A stretch of DNA of 64,000 nt. Source: Bittarella massiliensis (ex Durand et al. 2017) (GTDB lineage Bacteria > Bacillota > Clostridia > Oscillospirales > Ruminococcaceae). The stretch covers positions 1 to 64,000 of the forward strand of contig NZ_JABFCL010000012.1 in NCBI RefSeq assembly GCF_017566145.1. Reading direction: 5' to 3'. Positions 1-7,315 of this stretch are shown here, piece by piece; the stretch's first letter is position 1, and each line of letters opens with the position of its first letter. The position numbers were made by a program, and so were the translations under genes. The notes under the pieces are model-generated. The model saw only the letters and a program-made list of their open reading frames with translations. It was not told the origin of the DNA and did no database searches.

Positions 1-391
1 TCATTTTTTCTACGGAAAAAATGAATGCTTTACGCCTCGGACGGGGTCGGAAGATGGATAGTGTCTGCCACCGGCAGAGTTGATCTTCGAGGCTACATTC
101 ATTTTTTCTACGGAAAAAATGAATGCTTTACGCCTCGGACGGGGTCGGAAGATAGATGACATCTGCCACCGGCAGATATTCCCTTCGAGGCTACACTCAT
201 TTTTTCTATGGAAAAAATGAGTGCTTTACGCCTCGGACGGGGCCGGAAGATCGGTGGTGCTTGCCACCGGCAGAGTTGATCTTCGAGACTACACTCATTT
301 TTTCTACGGAAAAATGAGTGCTTTACGCCTTGGACGGGGCCGGAAGATAGATGACATCTGCCACTGACAGATAAACTTTCAAATCTATATA
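1..391. repeat. Four tandem 98-bp structured repeats
   Basis: Four head-to-tail copies begin at 1, 99, 197 and 295; the last is 97 bp and decayed at its right end. Each copy holds an AT-rich inverted repeat (a CATTTTTTC arm facing GAAAAAATG), an outer GCCTCG/CGAGGC pair and an inner CTGCC/GGCAG hairpin. The outer arms of the AT hairpin change together: ATTCAT/ATGAAT at the copy 1-2 junction, ACTCAT/ATGAGT in copies 3 and 4. The array starts exactly at base 1, so it probably extends upstream. No reading frame is conserved. It could be a structured RNA array, a binding-site array or a cruciform-forming element. Function unknown. Confidence 0.9.
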
Positions 392-408
392 TAGGGGAAC
401 AACTCGAG

Positions 409-429
409 GGAGGAGAACGGCGCTCCTCC
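409..429 (-). terminator. Hairpin after the DUF1292 gene
   Basis: A GGAGGAG/CTCCTCC hairpin with a 7-nt loop lies about 30 bp past the stop codon of the minus-strand gene. There is no clear T-run, so intrinsic termination is only possible. Confidence 0.35.
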
Positions 430-457
430 TCTTCAGTTTTCCCGGGGGAAGAGGGGG

Positions 458-802
458 TTATTCCTCCTCTTCGATGTCGTAGAGATCGCTCAAGCGCTCG
501 ATGAAAATCTGGGCAATCTCGCCGAACTCCTCGTCGTTTTGAATGGGGGTGAAGACCGCCTCTTCGCCCTCGTCCTCCTCCGACTTCATGATGACCAGCT
601 GGCCGTCGCTCTCCAGCATCTCCTGGGGCTGGTCGTACATGGGGATGAGCGCGGTGTAGAGGACCCCATCTTTTTCCATCGAGTCCACCAGCTCAAAGCT
701 GTGCTCGCACCCGTCCTCGTCGCTCATGGTGACGATATAGGGCTCGCCGGTCTCCTGCTCGTTCTCGCTGCCCGCGGAAAGGGGCTCAAAATCTTGGGCC
801 AT
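458..802 (-). CDS. DUF1292 family acidic protein
   Basis: A 114-residue soluble, very acidic protein with no signal peptide. The core from about residue 24, with an IVTMSDEDG strand, a YTALIPM strand and a VIMKSEED strand, followed by a C-terminal helix ending in IEEEE, matches the DUF1292 family (YrzB-like) common in Firmicutes. Typical members are 80-110 residues, so it is full length; the first 20 residues are an acidic extension. A GGAGG-type RBS precedes the ATG. It is monocistronic and divergent from the cyclophilin gene. The family has no established biochemical function. Confidence 0.85.
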   Translation of the reverse strand: MAQDFEPLSAGSENEQETGEPYIVTMSDEDGCEHSFELVDSMEKDGVLYTALIPMYDQPQEMLESDGQLVIMKSEEDEGEEAVFTPIQNDEEFGEIAQIFIERLSDLYDIEEEE

Positions 803-899
803 GGGAATGACCTCCTCATTTGCTGATGGGCAAGGGGCCCTGTCTGCAGGGGCCTTTGCACGGGGGAGGACCGGTGGCCGGCGCCTCTTCCCTGTCTTT

Positions 900-929
900 A
901 TTGTACCCTCTTTACAGGGGGTTCGTCAA
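900..929 (-). promoter_or_regulatory. Promoter for the DUF1292 gene
   Basis: On the minus strand TTGACG (924-929) and TACAAT (900-905) are separated by 18 bp, about 100 bp upstream of the DUF1292 start. Confidence 0.65.
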
Positions 930-999
930 CAGCAAAAGGCGCCCATTTTTCGGCCCTGTCCCCAGCCGCCCCAATTTGCCAAAAAGCGCCCGCTTTTTC

Positions 1000-1028
1000 T
1001 TGCATTTGCCGCTAAAACAGGGTAGGAT
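1000..1028 (+). promoter_or_regulatory. Promoter for the cyclophilin gene
   Basis: TTGCAT (1000-1005), a 17-bp spacer and TAGGAT (1023-1028), about 30 bp upstream of the ATG. Confidence 0.6.
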
Positions 1029-1059
1029 AGACAGTGCAATCCAATTGGGAGGGCGCGCA

Positions 1060-1761
1060 ATGAACCGAAAAAACTGGTCTGTTCCCCTGGCGCTGGCGCT
1101 GGCTTGCAGCCTGCTCTTCGCCGGGTGCGGCACAGAGAAGAAGGAGAGCGGAAGCAAGATGCCTATGCAGTTTCAAACCCCGGCCCAGGACGCACCTGTG
1201 GCCGTCATGCACACCAATCAGGGGGACATCTCCCTGGTCCTCTTCCCCGAAAAGGCCCCCAAGGCCTGCGAGAACTTTCTCACCCACGCCAAGGACGGCT
1301 ACTATGACGGGGTCATCTTTCACCGGGTGATCGAGGGCTTTATGATCCAGGGAGGCGACCCCGAGGGCACCGGCCGCGGTGGCCAGAGCATCTGGGGCCG
1401 CGTCTTTGAAAACGAGGTCAGCAGCGATCTGCGCCACTTCGTGGGGGCCCTCTCCATGGCCAACGCCGGCCCCAACACCAACGGCAGCCAGTTCTTCATC
1501 GTCACCGGCGACAAGGTGGACCCCTCGCTGCTGGAGCAGATGGAGCAGGTGGGCTGGCCACAGGAGATCATCCAGGCCTACAGAGAAAAGGGCGGTAGCC
1601 CCCACCTGGACGGCGGCTATTCGGTCTTTGGCCAGGTCATCGCCGGGCAGGAGGTGGCCGACGCCATCTCCAAGGTGGAGACCAGCGCCGGCGACAAGCC
1701 CAAGGAGGACGTGGTGATCCAGTCCATCGACGTGACCACCTACGGCGAGTGGGCCCAGTAA
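1060..1761 (+). CDS. Peptidyl-prolyl cis-trans isomerase lipoprotein, cyclophilin type
   Basis: A 233-residue secreted lipoprotein that should speed proline isomerisation in folding exported proteins. The N-terminus is a lipoprotein signal (MNRKNW, hydrophobic stretch, FAGC lipobox at about residue 21) followed by a short linker. The cyclophilin fold follows, with FHRVIEGFMIQGGDP, GPNTNGSQFFI and a C-terminal VFGQVI strand. The FHRV and QFFI motifs carry catalytic residues of the family. An acidic/Gly insertion around residues 150-185 is a bacterial variant feature. The ATG at 1060 is chosen because GGGAGG sits just upstream and it begins the signal peptide; the frame is open further upstream without signal-like sequence. 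Confidence 0.95.
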   Translation: MNRKNWSVPLALALACSLLFAGCGTEKKESGSKMPMQFQTPAQDAPVAVMHTNQGDISLVLFPEKAPKACENFLTHAKDGYYDGVIFHRVIEGFMIQGGDPEGTGRGGQSIWGRVFENEVSSDLRHFVGALSMANAGPNTNGSQFFIVTGDKVDPSLLEQMEQVGWPQEIIQAYREKGGSPHLDGGYSVFGQVIAGQEVADAISKVETSAGDKPKEDVVIQSIDVTTYGEWAQ

Positions 1762-1775
1762 AGGGGAGAGGGGAA

Positions 1776-1812
1776 GCGCCCTGCCGGCAGCGATGCCGGC
1801 GGGGCGCTTTTT
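1776..1812 (+). terminator. Intrinsic terminator after the cyclophilin gene
   Basis: A long GC-rich hairpin (GCGCCC arm to GGGGCGC arm) ends in five T residues, 15 bp after the stop. Confidence 0.85.
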
Positions 1813-1929
1813 GGCGCTTTGGCGGGGTAAAACCCAGTCGAACGCGAAAAATATTTACACCATCCTGCACAAGGAAAGCGCCCTTTTTTGGTGAGATTTC
1901 CAATTTTGCAAAAACGTTTTTACAATTGG

Positions 1930-1959
1930 TTGACGGGGCCTCTCCGAGAAGGGTACAAT
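1930..1959 (+). promoter_or_regulatory. Promoter for the ribokinase gene
   Basis: TTGACG (1930-1935), an 18-bp spacer and TACAAT (1954-1959), about 57 bp upstream of the start codon. Confidence 0.7.
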
Positions 1960-2015
1960 GGGAATATCAAGAAGTGTCCCGGCTCCCTGCGGGCCGGTGA
2001 GGGGAGAGATGTTCG

Positions 2016-2951
2016 ATGGCAAAACCAGTGGTGGTATTCGGCAGTTTCGTGGTGGATTTGATGGCCCGGGCGGATCACCTGCCCGTGCCCGGCGAAACGG
2101 TCAAGAGCGACCTGTTCAAGATGGGGCCCGGCGGCAAGGGCTTTAACCAGGCGGTGGCCGCCAAGCGGGCCGGCGCCGGGGTGGAGATGGTGACCAAGTT
2201 GGGCGAGGACAGCTTTGCCAACGTCTGCCTGGAGATGATGGAGGGCGAGGGGATGGACCGCTCCCACGTCTTTGTCACCGACAAGGCGTCCACCGGCGCG
2301 GCCCTGATCATGGTGGATGAACACACCAGCCAAAATCAGATTTTGGTGACCCTGGGCGCCTGCTCCACCTTTGACGATGCCGACATCGCCCAGGTGACCC
2401 CCCTCATCGAGGGGGCGGGCATCCTGCTGACCCAGCTGGAGACCAATGTGGACGCTGTGGAAAAGGTGATCGACATCGCCCACCGCAGCGGCACCACGGT
2501 GGTGCTCAACACCGCGCCGGTGCAGCCCATCACCGATGAGATGCTGCGCCAGGTGGACGTGATCACCCCCAACGAGGTGGAGGCCTCCATCCTCACCGGG
2601 GTGGAGATCAGGACCCCCGACGACGCCCTGAAGGCCGCCCAGGTCTTTTTGGACAAGGGGGTGGGCCAGGTGGTCATCACCCTGGGCAAACAGGGGGTGC
2701 TGGCCGTCACCCCCCAGCGCCACCAGCTCTTTGGCAACTACGATGTGCCGGTGCTGGACACCACCGGTGCGGGAGACGCCTTTAACGGCGGCTTTGTGGC
2801 CGCCCTGGCCGAGGGGAAGGACCTCTTTGAGGCCTGCGCCTTCGGCAATGCGGTGTCCAACCTGGCGGTGACCAAGATGGGCACCTCGGTGGCCATGCCC
2901 CACCGCGCCGAGGTGGATGCCTTCATCGCCGAAAACGGCCTGATCAAATAG
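2016..2951 (+). CDS. rbsK: Ribokinase (PfkB family sugar kinase)
   Basis: A 311-residue cytoplasmic kinase expected to phosphorylate ribose to ribose 5-phosphate with ATP. The N-terminal PfkB signature GGKGFNQAVAA (Phe where ribokinases usually have Ala) lies near residue 40. The C-terminal DTTGAGDAFNGGF signature near 250 holds the catalytic Asp and anion hole. Length matches RbsK. The ATG at 2016 has GGGGAGAG 7 bp upstream; an ATG at 2009 is out of frame. It is monocistronic with its own promoter and terminator. Two nucleoside hydrolases in the window release ribose and would supply its substrate, which supports ribokinase over other PfkB kinases, though specificity cannot be proven from sequence. 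Confidence 0.9.
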   Translation: MAKPVVVFGSFVVDLMARADHLPVPGETVKSDLFKMGPGGKGFNQAVAAKRAGAGVEMVTKLGEDSFANVCLEMMEGEGMDRSHVFVTDKASTGAALIMVDEHTSQNQILVTLGACSTFDDADIAQVTPLIEGAGILLTQLETNVDAVEKVIDIAHRSGTTVVLNTAPVQPITDEMLRQVDVITPNEVEASILTGVEIRTPDDALKAAQVFLDKGVGQVVITLGKQGVLAVTPQRHQLFGNYDVPVLDTTGAGDAFNGGFVAALAEGKDLFEACAFGNAVSNLAVTKMGTSVAMPHRAEVDAFIAENGLIK

Positions 2952-2969
2952 CGCAAAAAAGCGACCCAA

Positions 2970-3010
2970 AAAGCGGCCCGTCTCCCTGCTCCGGGGGACG
3001 GGCCGCTTTT
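2970..3010. terminator. Shared bidirectional terminator
   Basis: An AAGCGGCCCGTC/GACGGGCCGCTT hairpin with A and T runs on both sides lies between the converging rbsK and YfjL-like genes. Confidence 0.85.
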
Positions 3011-3024
3011 GTCATGCAGGGCGA

Positions 3025-3882
3025 CTAATCCTCTTTGCGGTGGATGTAGACGGTGAGGCGGTTTTCGTCGAGGGGTTCGCCCTTTTCCAGCCGGCCGCCG
3101 TTCTCCTCCATCTGTTGGCGCTCGGCCTCCTCCCGTGCCTCTCCCTCCCGCAGGGCGGCCTCCAGTCGGGCAAGGAGTTCGCCGCTCTCGATGTCGGCGG
3201 GGGAGAGATTGTCGATCATGATGGAGGTGCCCTCCCCGGTGGTGGTGAAGAAGTGGTAGCGGGCAAAGGTGCAGCCAGCCGCCGTCAGCTTTTGGTGGGC
3301 GGACTCGAACATCTGCGCCAGGGCGGGGAGGGAGTCGTCCTCCCAGTCGGCGCGGATGGTGAGCTCCCACTGATCAGAGAGGGACCTGGAGAAGGGGACG
3401 TCCAGCGGCAGGGCGCGAACGGCCGCCTCGGAGGAGCCGCCCTTTCCCCCCAATGTCACCATGGAGTTGTTTTCCTCCAGCCCGGGGACCGCCTGGAGGA
3501 GGGGGATCACCTCGGCGCTGTAGTGCTCCTCCAGCCGCTGGCGGGTGTTCCAGCGGTCGGTGACATAGGTGCCGTAGTCGTCGTATTTGACCTTGCCCCC
3601 CTGCCAGTAGACGGCAAAGCGGGTGTCCTCGCTGACAGGGCTCTGCACCTGGGCGGTGTATTCGCCGAACTTGAAGTTGTAGTGGGCCTTTTCCACCTGC
3701 CACTCCTGCTGGGGGTAGGCGGACTGCACATAGGCGGCGATGTCCCGCCGCGCCATCCAGGCCGAGAGGGGGTTGCCCACAAAGGCGTTGGCCAAAAGGG
3801 CCAGCAGCGCCATCAGCAGCAGGGCGGCCGCCAGGGCCAGGGCCTTTAGAGCGGTTTTTTTGCGGGATCGGTTGGCGTTCAT
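3025..3882 (-). CDS. Membrane-anchored YfjL-like protein
   Basis: A 285-residue protein with a basic N-terminus and one transmembrane segment (about residues 12-34), then a mainly extracytoplasmic domain. The start of that domain (NPLSAWMARRDIAAYV, then HYNFKFGEYTAQVQSP) resembles the N-terminal domain of Bacillus YfjL-like proteins, whose function is unknown. It is the last gene of a sigma/anti-sigma operon, and its ATG overlaps the preceding stop by four bases (ATGA), so translation is probably coupled. It may be a sensor or an effector of that sigma factor; this is inference from context. Confidence 0.6.
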   Translation of the reverse strand: MNANRSRKKTALKALALAAALLLMALLALLANAFVGNPLSAWMARRDIAAYVQSAYPQQEWQVEKAHYNFKFGEYTAQVQSPVSEDTRFAVYWQGGKVKYDDYGTYVTDRWNTRQRLEEHYSAEVIPLLQAVPGLEENNSMVTLGGKGGSSEAAVRALPLDVPFSRSLSDQWELTIRADWEDDSLPALAQMFESAHQKLTAAGCTFARYHFFTTTGEGTSIMIDNLSPADIESGELLARLEAALREGEAREEAERQQMEENGGRLEKGEPLDENRLTVYIHRKED

Positions 3883-4490
3883 GTTGCACCTCCTGGGCGG
3901 TGGGGTCGGGCGGGGCCGTCGGGCTCCCGCCGAAAGACAAAGGCCAACAGCCTGGCGATCACCGCCCCCGCCAGGGCGAGCAGGCTGTAAATCAGGGCCA
4001 TCAAGAGGGGGGAGAGGAGGAGAAAGGAGAGCCCCTCTCCCCAGCCCATACTCCCGGGGTGAACCAGCAGTTCCCAGCCGGCGCGGAGGAACAGCCAGAG
4101 ATAGGTCAGCCCAAAGCAGCCCAGGGGCGCCCAGGGCCAGCGCCTGCCCAGGGCCAGGGCCCCCGCCGCCCCCGCCAGGGGGAGGAGGATCAGGTTGTAA
4201 AACATGTTGGCGGAGTAGGTGATGGCGAGCCCCACCAGGCAGCCCAGCCCGGCCAGCAGCAGCCCACCGGCCAGCAGCCGGCGGCGCAGGGCGGCCAGCA
4301 CCCGCCCGTCGTCGGGCGGCGCAGGGGGGGCCAGGGAAGGGGCTTCGCCGGTCTCCGTCCGGCAGGATGGGCAGTGGGCCAGATGGGCTTCCACCAGGTG
4401 GCGGCTCTCCTCGCTGGCCACCCCGTCGCAGACCAGGGGCCAGAGGTCCAGACAGACCTGGCAGGGGATGTCGGTTCGTTCACCGCTCAC
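3879..4490 (-). CDS. Zinc-finger membrane anti-sigma factor
   Basis: A 203-residue protein whose N-terminal 45 residues form a putative zf-HC2 anti-sigma zinc finger (CQVC near residue 10, His in HLVEAHLAHC, then CPSC). Four hydrophobic segments follow (about 73-190). Such proteins hold an ECF sigma factor at the membrane until a signal arrives. It overlaps the sigma gene upstream and the YfjL-like gene downstream by four bases each, so the three are translationally coupled. Assignment as the cognate anti-sigma is well supported by architecture and position; the signal is unknown. Confidence 0.85.
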   Translation of the reverse strand: MSGERTDIPCQVCLDLWPLVCDGVASEESRHLVEAHLAHCPSCRTETGEAPSLAPPAPPDDGRVLAALRRRLLAGGLLLAGLGCLVGLAITYSANMFYNLILLPLAGAAGALALGRRWPWAPLGCFGLTYLWLFLRAGWELLVHPGSMGWGEGLSFLLLSPLLMALIYSLLALAGAVIARLLAFVFRREPDGPARPHRPGGAT

Positions 4491-5005
4491 AGCGATCCCT
4501 CCTTTTCCAGCGCGGCGCGCAGCCAGCGCTTGGCGCGAAAGTCAATCACCCGGGCCGACGACTCGGAGATTTGCAGCCGCTTTGCAATCTCGGCATAGGG
4601 CCAGCCGTCGGCCCGCATCCGCACCACCGTCTCGGCGGGGTCGCCCCGCCGGTGCAGCAGCTGCCCGATGCGCGCCAGGGTCTGGCGGCGGCAGAGGTCA
4701 TCCAGCCCGTCGGCCAGGTAGAGGCCCAGCCGCTCGTCAAAGGGGACGTGGGAGCGCCCCTTTTGCAGCTGCCGCAGCCAGACGTTGCGGGCGATGCCGA
4801 AGAGCCAGGTTTTGGCCGAGGACGCCCCCCGAAAGGCGGGGAGGGCCCGCAGCGCCTCCAAAAAGGTCTCGGAGAGGAGGTCTTCAGCCAGGCTCGGGTC
4901 CCGCGCCAGCCCCAACAGGTAGCGGTAGACATCGTCTCGGTACTGCCGGTAAAAGCGCTCGATGGGGTGCAAGGCGGCTCCCTCCTCTCCGGCCGGCGGG
5001 CCCAT
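4487..5005 (-). CDS. ECF-family RNA polymerase sigma factor
   Basis: A 172-residue sigma factor with region 2 at about residues 15-80 (YRQYRDDVYRYLLGLARD, then KTWLFGIARN) and a region 4 helix-turn-helix at about 115-165 (WPYAEIAKRLQISESSARV). Length and domain order are those of ECF sigma factors. It heads a three-gene operon with its anti-sigma factor. On the minus strand upstream, CGTAAC (5047-5052) and CGAC (5026-5029) are 17 bp apart, which resembles an ECF-type promoter and could mean self-activation; this is tentative. Confidence 0.9.
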   Translation of the reverse strand: MGPPAGEEGAALHPIERFYRQYRDDVYRYLLGLARDPSLAEDLLSETFLEALRALPAFRGASSAKTWLFGIARNVWLRQLQKGRSHVPFDERLGLYLADGLDDLCRRQTLARIGQLLHRRGDPAETVVRMRADGWPYAEIAKRLQISESSARVIDFRAKRWLRAALEKEGSL

Positions 5006-5093
5006 TGGGGTGTCTTCACCTATCTGTCGCCAAAAAGGGGCTCGGCGTTACGCCCCCTCTCGAAAAAAAGGGGCAAAACGCAAAATTCTCTGC

Positions 5094-5122
5094 TTGACGC
5101 GGGATAGGATGGGTGCTATCAT
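5094..5122 (+). promoter_or_regulatory. Promoter for the HD-domain gene
   Basis: TTGACG (5094-5099), a 17-bp spacer and TATCAT (5117-5122) preceded by an extended TGC. Confidence 0.8.
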
Positions 5123-5174
5123 CAAACATTAAAAACAGATTGGCTGCGCCCTGCAGCCGAGAAGGAGGAGCGGG

Positions 5175-5846
5175 ATGAACGAGAAGACCATCACCTATGA
5201 GGACATTCGCAGCAACCCGAAGATTCGCACCTACATTCAAAAGGCGGACGAGATGCTCTCGGCCCTGGGGTTTACCGAGCACTCCTTTGCCCACGTGACC
5301 CTCTGCGCCCAGAAGGCCGGCGACCTGTTGGCGGCCCTGGGCTACTCCCCCCGGGAGGTGGAGCTGGCCCGGATCGCCGGCTTCATGCACGACATCGGCA
5401 ACACCGTCAACCGGGTGGCCCACGCCCAGTCGGGGGCGCTGATGGCCTTTCGCCTGCTGGAGGAGTTGGGGATGGCGCCGGAGGAGGTGGCCACGGTGGT
5501 GGCGGCCATCGGCAACCACGACGAGGGCACAGCCCAGCCGGTCAACCCCGCCTCGGCGGCCCTGATCCTGGCCGACAAGTCGGACGTGCGCCGCAACCGG
5601 GTGCGGGGCCCTGTGCGCCACCACGAGATTCACGACCGGGTCAACTACGCCGTCACCAACAGCAGTCTGCAACTGTCAGAGGACCGGTCGGTCATCCTCC
5701 TGCGGCTGGAGCTGGACAGCGCCATCTCCGACGTGATGGACTACTTTGAGATCTTTTTGCAGCGGATGGTCCTGTGCAAAAAGGCGGCCAACTTCCTCAA
5801 ACTGCGCTTTCACCTGGAGATCAACGGGGTGCTGCTGGTCTCGTAG
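5175..5846 (+). CDS. HD-domain phosphohydrolase-like protein
   Basis: A 223-residue cytoplasmic protein with an HD metal-binding domain. HSFAHV supplies the first His, GFMHDIGN the HD pair (HDIG form), NHDEG a further His-Asp, and LADKSD the last Asp. This metal set is that of metal-dependent phosphohydrolases acting on nucleotides or phosphodiesters; the substrate is unknown. A GAAGGAG RBS lies 7 bp before the ATG. It converges with the Crp/Fnr gene, with only 10 bp between stops and no visible terminator. Confidence 0.85.
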   Translation: MNEKTITYEDIRSNPKIRTYIQKADEMLSALGFTEHSFAHVTLCAQKAGDLLAALGYSPREVELARIAGFMHDIGNTVNRVAHAQSGALMAFRLLEELGMAPEEVATVVAAIGNHDEGTAQPVNPASAALILADKSDVRRNRVRGPVRHHEIHDRVNYAVTNSSLQLSEDRSVILLRLELDSAISDVMDYFEIFLQRMVLCKKAANFLKLRFHLEINGVLLVS

Positions 5847-5856
5847 GAGAGTTTAT

Positions 5857-6483
5857 TCAGGGGTGAAAGCGCCGCTTGAGGCGGGCGGGGTCGGCGATGA
5901 CGACGCCCCCCTCGACCAGGGCGATGACCCCGTCGTCCCGCAGTTCCTTCAGATAGCGGTTGACGGTGCGCACCGTGCTGCCCAGAATGGCGGCCAGGGC
6001 CTCCTTGTCGACGGACAGGGGTTGCCCCCGGTTCTGGGCCAGCGTCCAGAGGTATTCGGCCACCCGCTCCTTGGCGGGGCGGTAGAGGTCGAACACCACC
6101 TGGCGGGTGTAGTTGAGAATCCCCTGGGCGCAATACTGTGCCTCCCAGAGGGAGAGGGCTGGATCGCTGCGAATGATCTCCATAAATTCGCCGGCGGTGA
6201 TCTGCAGCGCCCGGCAGGGGGTGACCGCCTCGATCTTCACCAGGGAGACCTCCCCGGTGAGGACGTTTAGTTCTCCCAAAAAGATGTCGGGCCCCACCGG
6301 GCGGCCGGCCAGATAGGCGCCGTTGGGGAGAAGGCGGAGGGTGCAGACCTGTCCCTCCAGAAGCAAGTAGACGTGCACGGCGATCTCCCCGGGGGAGAAG
6401 ATGGTCTGTCCGGCGGCGAAGGAGACCGGTCGCCACCGCTTCAGTTGTCCGCCTGCGCGGAGGAGTTGATATGGACTGTCCAC
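5857..6483 (-). CDS. Crp/Fnr family transcriptional regulator (paralogue 1)
   Basis: A 208-residue regulator with an N-terminal cyclic-nucleotide-type jelly-roll domain (about 10-120; FLGELNVLTGE is the conserved turn) and a C-terminal winged helix (LAAILGSTVRTVNRYLKELRDDGVI). The open frame runs far upstream but reads as non-coding there. The GTG at 6483 is chosen because AAAGGGGG sits 8-9 bp upstream and it gives normal family length. It lacks the N-terminal Cys cluster of an Fe-S Fnr, so it is not an obvious oxygen sensor. A paralogue lies directly upstream; the effector is unknown. Confidence 0.88.
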   Translation of the reverse strand: MDSPYQLLRAGGQLKRWRPVSFAAGQTIFSPGEIAVHVYLLLEGQVCTLRLLPNGAYLAGRPVGPDIFLGELNVLTGEVSLVKIEAVTPCRALQITAGEFMEIIRSDPALSLWEAQYCAQGILNYTRQVVFDLYRPAKERVAEYLWTLAQNRGQPLSVDKEALAAILGSTVRTVNRYLKELRDDGVIALVEGGVVIADPARLKRRFHP

Positions 6484-6573
6484 TGTGGGCGTCCCCCTTT
6501 CCCTGTGCCAAGCAGCACGGCTCAAAAGCAGCAGATTGGAAGAGATATACAAAAAAACACCGATTGTTTGTGC

Positions 6574-6615
6574 AAAAAGGCGGGACAGCGAACCTATTCG
6601 CAGCCCTGCCTTTTT
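6574..6615 (-). terminator. Terminator between the two Crp/Fnr genes
   Basis: An imperfect AAAAAGGC...GCCTTTTT hairpin lies just past the stop of the upstream Crp/Fnr gene, so the two paralogues are probably transcribed separately. Confidence 0.7.
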
Positions 6616-6617
6616 GT

Positions 6618-7250
6618 TTACAATGAAATCAGCCCCTTGAGGCGCTGGGGATCGGCGATCCGGACGCCGTCTCCGGCGGGGGCGATGATCCCCTCCTCCC
6701 GCAGCTCCTTGAGATAGCGGTTCACCGTGCGCACGGTGGTGCCCAGGAGGGTGGCCATGGCCGGTTTGTCCAGCCGCAGCGGTTCGCCGCGGCGGCGCGC
6801 CTCCCGGCAGAGGTATTCGGCGATCATCCCCTTGAGGGGGCGATGGATGTTGGAGACGGTGTCCCGGGTGTAGTTGAGGATCCCCTGGGCGCAGTACCGC
6901 GCCGCCCAGAGACAGAGTTCGTTGTCCCGCCGCAGGATGTCCAGATAGATGCCTGCCGGGGCGCGGAGCATCTTGCAGGGGGTGCAGGCAATGGTGTCCA
7001 CCAGGGGCGGCTCGTCGCAGAGAACGGCCAATTCGCCCAGAAAGGTGCCGGGGCCCACCCGCGCCACCTCCAGCTCCACCCCGTCGGTGAGGGGGAGGAC
7101 GGTGCGCACTTCGCCCTCGACAATCAGGTAGACCTGAACGATGATCTCCCCGATGGAGGAGATGACATCGCCGGCCTGAAAGGTGACCTCGGTCCACCGG
7201 TTCAGGTGTCCGTGGCTCTTGAGAATGTCGTAGGGTTCCCGCATCAACAT
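6618..7250 (-). CDS. Crp/Fnr family transcriptional regulator (paralogue 2)
   Basis: A 210-residue Crp/Fnr protein with the same layout as its neighbour: effector-binding jelly roll (FLGELAVLCDE) then winged helix (MATLLGTTVRTVNRYLKELREEGII). The two recognition helices are nearly identical (VRTVNRYLKEL), so they may bind similar DNA. The ATG at 7250 has AAGGGGG 8 bp upstream; an in-frame ATG at 7244 is possible. It is divergent from the BMP lipoprotein gene with only 65 bp between starts, so it is the likely regulator of that operon. Confidence 0.88.
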   Translation of the reverse strand: MLMREPYDILKSHGHLNRWTEVTFQAGDVISSIGEIIVQVYLIVEGEVRTVLPLTDGVELEVARVGPGTFLGELAVLCDEPPLVDTIACTPCKMLRAPAGIYLDILRRDNELCLWAARYCAQGILNYTRDTVSNIHRPLKGMIAEYLCREARRRGEPLRLDKPAMATLLGTTVRTVNRYLKELREEGIIAPAGDGVRIADPQRLKGLISL

Positions 7251-7315
7251 GAAGATCGCCCCCTTGATCAAAATGGAAAGACAATGACCCAGATGGATTT
7301 TTTGGAGGAAGAAAA

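Noticed and set aside
1..391. CRISPR array
   Set aside because: The units are directly contiguous and wholly similar, with no unique spacers; there are no cas genes nearby.
7251..7315. FNR-type operator (TTGATCAA at 7264)
   Set aside because: The half sites are fused without the usual 4-bp gap, and the two Crp/Fnr proteins lack an iron-sulfur Cys cluster. Left as a weak hint only.
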